In this document: piece after piece, positions 1 to 6,766 of the stretch
How positions within the stretch are numbered: position 1 is the first letter of the stretch
How the letters are laid out: every line of letters starts with the position of its first letter
Origin: a virus
Virus record (IMG/VR): IMGVR_UViG_3300032931_000009
Coordinates: 1-31,149 of that record
DNA: 31,149 nt
Reading direction: 5' to 3' (one strand)
Program-made: the position numbers and the translations under genes
The notes under the pieces: generated by a model
Database searches by the model: none
Seen by the model: only the letters and a program-made list of their open reading frames with translations
What the model was told of the DNA's origin: nothing

Positions 1-51
1 CCTGCTCCTACTCCTGCTCCTACGGTGGAGGAGATTGACCTTCCATTCTAA
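1..51 (+). CDS. C-terminal end of a probable single-stranded DNA-binding protein (partial)
   Basis: Only the last 16 codons and the TAA stop lie in the window; the gene begins upstream. The visible tail is a Pro/Ala/Thr-rich linker (PAPTPAPT) followed by VEEIDLPF and the stop. A flexible linker ending in an acidic patch and a terminal Pro-Phe is the hallmark of bacterial and phage SSB proteins (E. coli SSB ends DDDIPF), where the tip recruits replication and repair partners. Position just upstream of the primase-helicase fits. The OB-fold is not visible, so this rests on the tail alone. Another phage protein that has acquired an SSB-like tip is possible. Confidence 0.55.
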   Translation, partial: PAPTPAPTVEEIDLPF

Positions 52-178
52 CATTGTGTACAAGTGTACGAAATAGATGGGACTTAGGTGAATATATATT
101 TTAAGCTTAGGCATGAATTATTTTTTTCTCTTTTCTTATTTATTTTGTACACTTTGTTCATAAATAAAGAATATAATA

Positions 179-207
179 TATAACTTATTATAAATGAGTA
201 AGTTATA
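179..207. repeat. Inverted repeat, 9-bp arms
   Basis: Arms TATAACTTA (179-187) and TAAGTTATA (199-207) are perfect complements around an 11-base spacer. All-AT-rich stems like this are weak RNA hairpins but reasonable protein-binding or unwinding sites. There is no following T-run that would make it a terminator. Confidence 0.5.
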
Positions 208-262
208 AATGTAAACTTTAAAACATTTTGTACACAAAATCGTGTACAAATGTAAACTTTAA
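207..262. repeat. 15-bp direct repeat pair
   Basis: AAATGTAAACTTTAA occurs at 207-221 and again at 248-262, 41 bases apart (about four helical turns). The inverted repeat at 227-250 sits between them. The second copy runs into the leader of the primase-helicase gene. Confidence 0.65.
227..250. repeat. Inverted repeat, TTTGTACAC / GTGTACAAA
   Basis: Perfect 9-bp arms at 227-235 and 242-250 surround a 6-base spacer (AAAATC), ending 23 bases before the GTG start of the primase-helicase. The same half-site appears at 56-63 and 145-152. It could be an operator or a leader hairpin; no T-run follows, so it is unlikely to be a terminator. Confidence 0.6.
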
Positions 263-273
263 CTAAAAACGAC

Positions 274-2652
274 GTGCAAGTAACTATATTCTCAAATATA
301 AAAGAGACGTCTGTCCCATTCTATCGGGATGTCTTAGCTATACTATCCAGAGTTAAGGATGGTAAGTCCAAAGACATAGTTCGTAAGATTAGATTGGAGA
401 AAGATAAGGAGCTACGTAACAAGCTCAAGCAAGAGTTGCCTGCGATATGTTTCTCAGGTACATTCTCTAAGCGTGAAGACTCGGCTCTTATGGAGCATAG
501 CGGTTTTATCTGCTTAGACTTTGATAACTTCCCATCCAATGATGAGATACTAGCCAAGAAAGATGAGTTGGCTAATGACCCTTATACGTTCTCTGTTTTT
601 ATATCCCCATCAGGTAATGGCCTGAAGGTATTAGTTAAGATACCAAAGGACGTTAATAAGCACAAGTCTTTCTTTAATGCATTAGAGGCACACTATAACT
701 GCGAGCAGTTTGATAAGACATCCAAGAATGTGTCACGTGTGTGCTATGAGTCATACGATCCGACCATCTTTGTCAATGTCAACTCTATCGAGTGGAATAA
801 GATAGATGATGCAGAGATTGAGCACGTGACCAAAGATATGCGACCAACCATACCTATCGATGATGAGAACGAAATCATTAATCGTTTGGCTAAATGGTGG
901 GACAATAAGTTTGGCTTCGTGTCAGGTGCACGCAACAATAATCTATTCGTGTTAGCAATGGCGTTCAATGAGTATGGTGTGTCTAAGTCTGAAGCGATGT
1001 ATCGCATGATGGCATTTGCATCTGAGGACTTTACGACCAAAGAAATTCAGTCTATCATTGACTCAGCGTATCGACATACAGATAAGTATGCTACTAAGTA
1101 CTTTGAGGATACATCTCGTGTTGACTTTGCAAAGAATCAACTTAGCCGTGGTGTATCAAAAAAGGATGTCCGTTCTCAATTGAAGAACTCCGGGGTTGAG
1201 GACGGGACTATTGATTCAGTACTAACTAGAATCGAGGAGGAACAAAGTAAGAATACATTCTGGACTAAGAGTGATAAGGGTGTGGTGACATTAATTCACT
1301 ACGAACTCAAGACATTCTTAGAGAACCATGGGTATCGTAAGTACGTGCCTGAGGGTAACAAAGGCTTCATATTTGTACGCATCAATCAGAATCTAATTGA
1401 GATGTGTACAGAGGATGACATCAAGGACTTTGTATTAAACCATGTGCTTGATAACTTCCAGGATTTAAGCGTGTACAATTACTTTGCCGATAAGACTAGA
1501 TTCTTTAGAGAAGACTTCTTGTCTATGCTTGACTCGGTGTCTATCTATTTTGTAGAGGACACAAGGGATGAGGCATACCTTTACTTTAAGAATGGCGTAG
1601 TTAAGGTGACTAAGGATCAGACCGTGTTACTAAACTACGAGGACTTGGGTGGCTACGTTTGGTCAGACCAAGTTATCCAACGTGACTTTATGTTCTGTCC
1701 ATCTGATGATTGTGACTACAAGACGTTCATACGTAACATTGGCGGTGCTGATGACAAGCGTGTGGCATCAATTGAGTCAACCATTGGCTTCATCCTTCAT
1801 GCATTTAAGAATGGTGGATACTGCCCGGCTGTCATTATTAATGATGAGGTGATATCAGAGAATCCTGAGGGTGGAACTGGTAAAGGATTATTCATGAACG
1901 GAATTAGTCGGATGAAGAAGGCAGTCACCATTGATGGCAAGTCATTCTCATTTGACAAGTCATTTGCTTATCAGTTAGTGAGCACAGATACGCAGGTGTT
2001 GGTGTTCGATGATGTCAAAAAGAACTTTGACTTTGAGCGTTTATTCTCGGTAGTTACCGAGGGTATTACGGTTGAGCGTAAGAATAAAGATGCAATAAAG
2101 ATTCCATTCCATAAGTCCCCCAAGGTGGTCATCACGACCAATTACGCCATACAAGGTAAGGGTAATTCATTTGAGAGACGGAAGTGGGAGATGGAGTTCA
2201 AGCAGTTTTATTCTAAAGACTTCACACCTCAGGATGAGTTTGGTAGACTATTGTTCAACGATTGGAGTCAAGATGATTGGTGTGCGTTCGACAACTACAT
2301 GATCAAAGTATTGCAGTCTTATCTAAATACTGGCTTAGTCAAATGTAACTTTGTGAACCTTAAAGAACGTAAGTTCAGGGCAGAGACTAACGCTGAGTTT
2401 GCTGAGTGGGCACAAGAGTTTGGGTCTACATTCATACCAATGAATCAGCGATTCAGACCCGATGATGTGTTTGATAAGTTCATAGCGGATAACAATGGCA
2501 TGTTCCGAATGTTATCTAAGCAACGATTTAATTCGTGGCTACGTACCTATTCACTGCACATGACCGGTAGCAACCCAGTAGAGGGTCGTGATGGTGCAGG
2601 CAAGTGGATGGTGTTCCCATTTAAAGAAGATAAACAACTAGAACTATTATGA
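274..2652 (+). CDS. Primase-helicase: BT4734/VirE-N-type primase domain plus SF3 (D5-like) helicase
   Basis: A replication initiator that probably primes and unwinds the phage DNA. The N-terminus (about 1-170) matches the BT4734/VirE-N family, a branch of the archaeo-eukaryotic primase fold: the acidic motif LDFD at 81-84, SPSGNGLK at 111-118 and SRVCYESYD at 154-162. Residues about 197-275 resemble the alpha-helical primase C-terminal domain. The C-terminal half is an SF3 ATPase: Walker A NPEGGTGKG at 530-538, Walker B VLVFDD at 575-580, motif C PKVVITTNY at 616-624 and a candidate arginine finger at R635/R636. The predicted start is GTG after an A-rich leader; the next gene overlaps it by ATGA, implying translational coupling. 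Domain families are clear; the claim that it is the main replicative primase is inferred from context. Confidence 0.88.
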   Translation: MQVTIFSNIKETSVPFYRDVLAILSRVKDGKSKDIVRKIRLEKDKELRNKLKQELPAICFSGTFSKREDSALMEHSGFICLDFDNFPSNDEILAKKDELANDPYTFSVFISPSGNGLKVLVKIPKDVNKHKSFFNALEAHYNCEQFDKTSKNVSRVCYESYDPTIFVNVNSIEWNKIDDAEIEHVTKDMRPTIPIDDENEIINRLAKWWDNKFGFVSGARNNNLFVLAMAFNEYGVSKSEAMYRMMAFASEDFTTKEIQSIIDSAYRHTDKYATKYFEDTSRVDFAKNQLSRGVSKKDVRSQLKNSGVEDGTIDSVLTRIEEEQSKNTFWTKSDKGVVTLIHYELKTFLENHGYRKYVPEGNKGFIFVRINQNLIEMCTEDDIKDFVLNHVLDNFQDLSVYNYFADKTRFFREDFLSMLDSVSIYFVEDTRDEAYLYFKNGVVKVTKDQTVLLNYEDLGGYVWSDQVIQRDFMFCPSDDCDYKTFIRNIGGADDKRVASIESTIGFILHAFKNGGYCPAVIINDEVISENPEGGTGKGLFMNGISRMKKAVTIDGKSFSFDKSFAYQLVSTDTQVLVFDDVKKNFDFERLFSVVTEGITVERKNKDAIKIPFHKSPKVVITTNYAIQGKGNSFERRKWEMEFKQFYSKDFTPQDEFGRLLFNDWSQDDWCAFDNYMIKVLQSYLNTGLVKCNFVNLKERKFRAETNAEFAEWAQEFGSTFIPMNQRFRPDDVFDKFIADNNGMFRMLSKQRFNSWLRTYSLHMTGSNPVEGRDGAGKWMVFPFKEDKQLELL

Positions 2653-2909
2653 GAAAATTAGAGGAGATACTTGACAACTTCCCGGATGAAACATTTACCA
2701 TCATCGATGGATTTGATGATGCGATTATTGGAGTAGACGCTTACTCAGAACCAATGAGATTAGTTTACTCTATCAACGACATTGTTGACTGCTTAATGAA
2801 AGAAGGCATGAGTGATGAAGAGGCTATTGACTATTATGAATATAATACCGCACGAGCTGTACCATACATGCCAAACTCACCTATTTTAATTTATACAGAC
2901 TTTTTTTGA
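2649..2909 (+). CDS. Small conserved phage-type protein of unknown function
   Basis: An acidic 86-aa protein that starts in the ATGA overlap with the primase-helicase stop. It has an N-terminal section rich in Asp and aromatic residues (IIDGFDDAIIGVD) followed by EEAIDYYEYNTARAV. The pattern of an aspartate-rich start, RLVYS, then EEAI-YYEYN is one I recall from many unrelated phage genomes, always without a known role. No signal peptide, membrane segment or catalytic motif is visible. Its position directly after the primase-helicase suggests early expression. Function is unknown. Confidence 0.75.
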   Translation: MRKLEEILDNFPDETFTIIDGFDDAIIGVDAYSEPMRLVYSINDIVDCLMKEGMSDEEAIDYYEYNTARAVPYMPNSPILIYTDFF

Positions 2910-2910
2910 T

Positions 2911-3150
2911 ATGAACGAACCAATTGTAATGACAATCAATGCTCATGGTAAGAAGCTTACTATTGAGACTCCGTGGGATACGGACATTAATGAGATGATG
3001 GACATGTTCCATGCTATAGCAGTCTTTGCTACGTTTACAGATAATACTTGGAAGAATGCTATCATAGAATTAGCTCAGGAATACGACACATCAATATTTG
3101 ATGAAGTTAGTAAGGATTGGGGTGATGATGACATAGGAGGGTCAATGTAA
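2911..3150 (+). CDS. Small acidic hypothetical protein
   Basis: A 79-aa acidic protein not recognised as any family. It begins one base after the previous stop, and its own stop shares an A with the next start (TAATG). The sequence has a predicted beta-rich start (PIVMTINAHGKKLTIETPW), a helical middle (MMDMFHAIAVFATF) and an acidic Gly-containing end (DWGDDDIGGSM). The tight packing supports it as a real gene in the early operon. No function can be assigned. Confidence 0.65.
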   Translation: MNEPIVMTINAHGKKLTIETPWDTDINEMMDMFHAIAVFATFTDNTWKNAIIELAQEYDTSIFDEVSKDWGDDDIGGSM

Positions 3151-3353
3151 TGCCAGATATAACAATGTGCTCAGGCGAGGGATGCTTAGACAAGCAGAAC
3201 TGCTACAGGTTCACAGCAAAAGCTAGTGAATATCAATTAATGTTTATGACCCCACCTATGAAAGAGGATGGCGTATGTGACTATTTTTGGTTAAACGATG
3301 GATACCCTGCTGAAGGGGTGTTTCATATTAAATTAGAAGACGATGGAAAATAA
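3150..3353 (+). CDS. Small four-cysteine protein, possibly zinc-binding
   Basis: A 67-aa protein with cysteines at C7, C12, C18 and C43 in the arrangement CSGEGC...NC...VCDYFW. Short phage proteins with this CxxxxC...C...C-x-x-F layout recur in Bacteroidota phages. Four cysteines could bind one metal ion, but this is inference. It starts within the previous stop codon and its end overlaps the next start by 11 bases, so the four small genes are probably read from one message. Function is unknown. Confidence 0.7.
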   Translation: MPDITMCSGEGCLDKQNCYRFTAKASEYQLMFMTPPMKEDGVCDYFWLNDGYPAEGVFHIKLEDDGK

Positions 3354-3606
3354 ACAAACAGCAGTAGAATGGTTGGAACAACAAATGAATACTTCAGAGT
3401 GGATGAGTATTACACGTTTTGAAATAATTCAACAGGCCAAACAAATGGAGAAAGAGCAGATAGAGAAAGCATTTTATGATTCTATGGTAGATATAGTATT
3501 AGGAAAAATGTCAAGTACAAAAGAATATTACAACGAAACATACGCAAATGATACAACTACGGGATTACCAGAAGAAGATAGTAATCGACGGGCTTGGCAT
3601 TATTAA
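3343..3606 (+). CDS. Small helical hypothetical protein
   Basis: An 87-aa protein, mostly predicted alpha helix, with an AVEWLEQQM start and a charged stretch QQAKQMEKEQIEKAFYDSM. This pattern (AVEWL, then AK-MEKEQI-A) is familiar from hypothetical proteins of Flavobacterium-type phages and prophages, with no known role. It overlaps the four-Cys gene by 11 bases and the downstream helicase gene by 59 bases, an unusually long overlap. The C-terminal 20 residues are read in the same DNA as the helicase N-terminus and may be less constrained. Confidence 0.65.
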   Translation: MENKQTAVEWLEQQMNTSEWMSITRFEIIQQAKQMEKEQIEKAFYDSMVDIVLGKMSSTKEYYNETYANDTTTGLPEEDSNRRAWHY

Positions 3607-4783
3607 AGAACATGGCCTGCTGTATCTTTCTATGGAAGTAAGAACCGGTAAGACCATGACATCCTTGGCAATCTGCGAAGAGTTGAGTGTGAAAGAAGTA
3701 TTGTTTATAACAAAATTAAAGGTAGTCCCCGGGATCAAAAAAGATTATAAAGATTTAGGTTGTACCTTTAACCTTACGTGCATAAACTACGAGTCAATTC
3801 ATAAACTTGAGGGGACAAATTGGAACCTCATAATTTGTGATGAGGCACACACGATGGGTGCATTCCCGAAGCCTAGCAAAAGAGCGAAGCAGGTAAAAGA
3901 TTTGGTGAATAAGTGTAAATCAAAGGTTATCTTTCTGTCGGGTACACCGACACCTGAGAGTTACTCACAGATATACCACCAATTCTATGTGCATCCTAAC
4001 AACCCATTTAAAAATCATGTCAACTTTTACCGGTGGGCTAATGACTATGTAAAGGTTAAAATAAAGTACATCGGTGCAATGAAAGTTAATGACTACTCAG
4101 GTGCTATGAAGGATAAGATTATGGATGCCATCAGGCATCTAATGATATCATTCACCCAAGAGAAGGCAGGCTTCACCACATCAGTTGAGGAGGCAGTACT
4201 TAGAGTTGCGATGAGTCCTTTGACTTATAAGTTAGCTAACAAACTGAAGAAAGATTCGGTTGTGCAAGGTGATGATGACACCATACTTGCTGACACTGGT
4301 GGCAAGATGATGAACAAACTTCATCAGATGTATTCAGGCACCATCATCCTTGAGTCGGGCAGAAGATTGGTTTTTGACTATACCAAGGCTACCTACATTA
4401 AGGATCAGTTCATAAACAAGAAGATAGGAATCTTTTATAAGTTTAAGGCTGAGTGGGATGCATTGAAGTTTGTGTTCGGTGATGAGTTGACTGATGACCT
4501 TGAGGAGTTTAATGCAACTAGCAAGAACATTGCTCTTCAGATTGTCTCAGGCCGTGAGGGCATTAGCCTCCGCAATGCTGACTTTTTGGTGTACTATAAC
4601 ATAGACTTTAGTGCAACATCTTATTGGCAAAGCAAGGATAGAATGACCACCATTGACAGAAAGTTTAACAAGGTGTTTTGGGTGTTTACGATTGGAGGAA
4701 TCGAGGAGAAGATTTATGAAGTGGTTCAGCAAAAAAAGGACTACACTCTAAATTTTTTCAAGAAAGATTTCTTAAATTCGTAA
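3548..4783 (+). CDS. SNF2-type superfamily 2 DNA helicase/translocase
   Basis: An ATP-driven DNA translocase for phage replication, recombination or repair. Motifs in order: LRDYQ at 4-8 (Q-like motif, right at the N-terminus, supporting this ATG), EVRTGKT at 30-36 (Walker A with catalytic K35), CDEAH at 97-101 (Walker B), SGTPTP at 131-136 (motif III). A C-terminal RecA-like lobe contains LQIVSGREGISL and SYWQSKDRMTTIDR (motifs V and VI). At 411 aa it is a compact phage form without accessory domains. The VRR-NUC gene follows after four bases; the SNF2 plus VRR-NUC pair is common in phage replication modules. The first motif has Arg-Thr where most members have Gly-x-Gly. Biological substrate is not determinable here. 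Confidence 0.9.
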   Translation: MIQLRDYQKKIVIDGLGIIKEHGLLYLSMEVRTGKTMTSLAICEELSVKEVLFITKLKVVPGIKKDYKDLGCTFNLTCINYESIHKLEGTNWNLIICDEAHTMGAFPKPSKRAKQVKDLVNKCKSKVIFLSGTPTPESYSQIYHQFYVHPNNPFKNHVNFYRWANDYVKVKIKYIGAMKVNDYSGAMKDKIMDAIRHLMISFTQEKAGFTTSVEEAVLRVAMSPLTYKLANKLKKDSVVQGDDDTILADTGGKMMNKLHQMYSGTIILESGRRLVFDYTKATYIKDQFINKKIGIFYKFKAEWDALKFVFGDELTDDLEEFNATSKNIALQIVSGREGISLRNADFLVYYNIDFSATSYWQSKDRMTTIDRKFNKVFWVFTIGGIEEKIYEVVQQKKDYTLNFFKKDFLNS

Positions 4784-4787
4784 CCCC

Positions 4788-5093
4788 ATGTCAGAACAAC
4801 AAATACAATCCAAACGAATTAAGCAACTAGAGAAAGAAGGGTACTATGTTCTTAAGTTAATTAAAACTAACAAGAACGGTATCCCAGATTTAATAGCTTT
4901 GCACCCAAAGAAAGGAGTATTGTTTAGTGAGGTTAAAACACCAACAGGAAAAGTATCAGACTTACAAAAATTTAGACTAGATGAACTTAGAAAACATGGC
5001 TTTAGAGTCGAAGTATTTCGAGGAGAGACAGATGGTAGCAGTACCGAAGAGTCTTTTCGGGTGGATAAACTCGATGAAGGAGGGTACTTTTGA
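4788..5093 (+). CDS. VRR-NUC domain nuclease
   Basis: A 101-aa stand-alone VRR-NUC protein of the PD-(D/E)xK nuclease superfamily. The core is visible as GIPDLIAL (catalytic D34), FSEVKTPTGKVS (E48 and K50) and a following LQKFRLDELRKHGFRVEVF helix-strand (Q60 is the usual fourth conserved position). Members cut structured DNA such as flaps or junctions. Length is normal for phage copies. It follows the SNF2 helicase by four bases, and the two may act on the same recombination or repair intermediates. The last about 25 residues (TDGSSTEESFRVDKLDEGGYF) lie outside the conserved fold. Confidence 0.9.
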   Translation: MSEQQIQSKRIKQLEKEGYYVLKLIKTNKNGIPDLIALHPKKGVLFSEVKTPTGKVSDLQKFRLDELRKHGFRVEVFRGETDGSSTEESFRVDKLDEGGYF

Positions 5094-5373
5094 TCAGGTA
5101 ACTGATGCATTGGTATACTTCTCAAACGAAATAAACGAAAATGATGATAGAAGTATCGTCTTTAACGTGGTAGGTAATGAGCCAAAGTATTTTAGGTTCT
5201 TAGCTTCTAAAGGAGAAATAACATTTGATGATAAACCTCCTGAAGATATGGTAGCTGTTGAGTTACTAGAGCAGATAGACATCGACGAATTTTTAGACGA
5301 GGTACTAGCTGGCAATCAAATTATTAAAGACAAAACAATAAAACGATTTATCGCATCTTATGAGCTTATTTGA
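5074..5373 (+). CDS. Small hypothetical protein between VRR-NUC and nrdB
   Basis: A 99-aa acidic protein if the ATG at 5074 is used, overlapping the VRR-NUC gene by 20 bases. The frame is open further upstream, with alternative starts at 4981, 4996 and 5032, but those need overlaps of 62 bases or more. It ends inside nrdB, overlapping its start by 14 bases. The sequence has FDQVTDALVYFSNEI and an acidic helix DIDEFLDEVLAGNQIIKD; no family or motif is recognised. Tight overlaps on both sides support expression in the same operon. Start choice is uncertain. Confidence 0.55.
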   Translation: MKEGTFDQVTDALVYFSNEINENDDRSIVFNVVGNEPKYFRFLASKGEITFDDKPPEDMVAVELLEQIDIDEFLDEVLAGNQIIKDKTIKRFIASYELI

Positions 5374-6352
5374 AAAAAGAATTGCATACAAACCTTTTGA
5401 ATACCCTGAATACTACACAGAAGGTTGGCTTAAACAAGCTCAGGCGTTTTGGTTACATACAGAGATTCCCATGTCATCCGATGTAAAGGATTGGAATGAG
5501 AATCTAACAGATGATGAGAAGCACGTGGTAGGTAATATCCTACTTGGCTTTGCTCAAACAGAATGTGCTGTGTCTGACTATTGGACAGGCATGGTGACTG
5601 ATTGGTTTCCTAAGTATGAAATCATTCAGATGGCTATGTTGTTTGGTGCTCAGGAGACTGTTCACGCAACGGCTTACTCTTACTTGAACGATACCCTTGG
5701 TCTTGATGACTACGAAGGGTTCATGCACGAGCCTGCTATTGCTGGGCGTATTGATGCGTTGACATCTGTACCACACCATTACAACTATAAGATTCTATGC
5801 ACCAGTGCACCGGCTCGCAGAGATGTGGCTCGATCACTTGCAATCTTTTCAGCGTTCACCGAAGGTGTAGCATTGTACAGCTCATTTGCTGTGCTATACT
5901 CTTTCCAATTGAACAACAAGCTAAAAGGTGTTGGTCAACAGATGAAGTGGTCTGTAAGGGATGAGGCTCTACACTCTAAGATGGGATGTCAATTGTTCCG
6001 TCACATGTGCGAGGAGTTTCCTGAACTAAAGACAGATGCAAAGGATGCTATTTTAGAGGCGGCTAAGTTAACTCTTGATATGGAGATGAAATTCATCGAC
6101 AAGATTTTTGAGAGAGGAGACTTAGAGAATCTAAAGGCTTACGACCTTAAACATTTTATGCACAAACGCATCAATGATAAGTTAGTGGAGCTAGGCTATG
6201 ATGCCATCTTTGCTTATGACCCTGGGGCTGCCGAACAATTAGATTGGTTCTACCAATTAACAGCAGGTGTTGAGCATTCAGATTTCTTTGCAACAAGACC
6301 AACAGCATACAGTAAAGCCAATGAAGGCGAAGACTGGAGTGACGTATTTTAA
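5360..6352 (+). CDS. nrdB: Class I ribonucleotide reductase, small (beta) subunit
   Basis: Holds the di-metal cofactor that generates the radical used by the alpha subunit to make deoxyribonucleotides. Ligand positions line up with the family: E68 (first ligand, in GFAQTECAVSD), E99 and H102 in QETVHATAY, E168 in FTEGVALYSSF, E202 and H205 in RDEALHSKMG. The radical tyrosine is Y106, seven residues after E99, as Y122 is after E115 in E. coli. The first ligand is Glu where E. coli and mouse have Asp. The C-terminus ends in an acidic/aromatic tail (EDWSDVF) as used for docking to alpha. 330 aa is normal. It precedes the alpha subunit with two small genes between. Confidence 0.95.
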   Translation: MSLFEKRIAYKPFEYPEYYTEGWLKQAQAFWLHTEIPMSSDVKDWNENLTDDEKHVVGNILLGFAQTECAVSDYWTGMVTDWFPKYEIIQMAMLFGAQETVHATAYSYLNDTLGLDDYEGFMHEPAIAGRIDALTSVPHHYNYKILCTSAPARRDVARSLAIFSAFTEGVALYSSFAVLYSFQLNNKLKGVGQQMKWSVRDEALHSKMGCQLFRHMCEEFPELKTDAKDAILEAAKLTLDMEMKFIDKIFERGDLENLKAYDLKHFMHKRINDKLVELGYDAIFAYDPGAAEQLDWFYQLTAGVEHSDFFATRPTAYSKANEGEDWSDVF

Positions 6353-6375
6353 CTTTAACTAAATTAAATAAAACG

Positions 6376-6654
6376 ATGATCAAACACCATCCAATCCATG
6401 AACAAGACCTAATCGACTTGGGTTTTGAGAAAACCGTTGTCTCTAAGCATGAGTCAGGGCACGAAGAAGATTTCTATTACTATATATATGTAATATCTAA
6501 AAACACCACACTAATAACTAACGCTGATGATGAGGCGAAACTTAGCACGTGGCACGTTTATATACTTGATGATGACTTCTATTTCGATGAGATAGAGCCT
6601 CTAACAAACTTTTTAACATCATTTAGCTATGCCAAATTCCCCAATAAAGATTGA
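6376..6654 (+). CDS. Small hypothetical protein between nrdB and nrdA
   Basis: A 92-aa acidic, aromatic-rich protein (FYYYIYVISKN, WHVYILDDDFYFDEIEPL) with predicted beta strands. Proteins with a run of Tyr, then a W-x-V-x-I strand, occur widely as unknowns in Bacteroidota phages and prophages. Its ATG lies 23 bases after nrdB, preceded by the leader AACTTTAACTAAA (6351-6363), also found before the primase-helicase gene. It overlaps the 45-aa gene downstream by 26 bases. It is not a glutaredoxin or thioredoxin: no CxxC is present. Function is unknown. Confidence 0.7.
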   Translation: MIKHHPIHEQDLIDLGFEKTVVSKHESGHEEDFYYYIYVISKNTTLITNADDEAKLSTWHVYILDDDFYFDEIEPLTNFLTSFSYAKFPNKD

Positions 6655-6766
6655 GATAGTGTTGCCTGATAAGTCAACCGCTTCAATAGATGCCAGTAGC
6701 TCAGATAGTGCTGTGCAAATGATAGAATTTTTACTTGAACTAATTAAATCTTTAGAAAATGATTAA
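6629..6766 (+). CDS. 45-aa small protein linking to nrdA
   Basis: A short open frame read from ATG 6629, starting MPNSPIKIEIVLPDKSTA and ending in a leucine-rich helix MIEFLLELIKSLEND. It overlaps the preceding gene by 26 bases and the nrdA start by 8 bases (ATGATTAA), filling what would otherwise be a 104-base gap in a genome with almost no gaps. The strand-then-amphipathic-helix pattern looks like a real small fold rather than chance. No family is recognised. It may be needed for translational coupling of nrdA. Confidence 0.55.
   Translation: MPNSPIKIEIVLPDKSTASIDASSSDSAVQMIEFLLELIKSLEND

Larger units (their letters stand above)
52..273 (+). promoter_or_regulatory. AT-rich intergenic region with repeats; candidate promoter, operator or origin
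   Basis: This 222-base gap is the longest non-coding stretch in the window and separates the SSB-like gene from the primase-helicase. It is very AT-rich and contains a pyrimidine/T-rich run at about 119-147. The core GTGTACAA occurs at 56-63 and 242-249, and its complement TTGTACAC at 145-152 and 228-235. Two inverted repeats and one direct repeat are listed separately. Such clustering is typical of regulator-binding sites or replication origins. I could not place a convincing -33/-7 Bacteroidota promoter, so the exact role is inferred from position and repeats. Confidence 0.5.

Noticed and set aside
83-111. Terminator for the SSB-like gene formed by two CTTAGG copies
   Set aside because: The two copies are in the same orientation, so they cannot pair; the following T-rich run has no adjacent stem.
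52-273. tRNA or small structured RNA in the leader region
   Set aside because: Stems are AT-rich and short, with no cloverleaf or T-loop sequence.
4981-5073. Longer version of the small gene before nrdB
   Set aside because: Starts at 4981 to 5032 would overlap the VRR-NUC nuclease gene by 62 to 113 bases; the ATG at 5074 matches the short overlaps used elsewhere.
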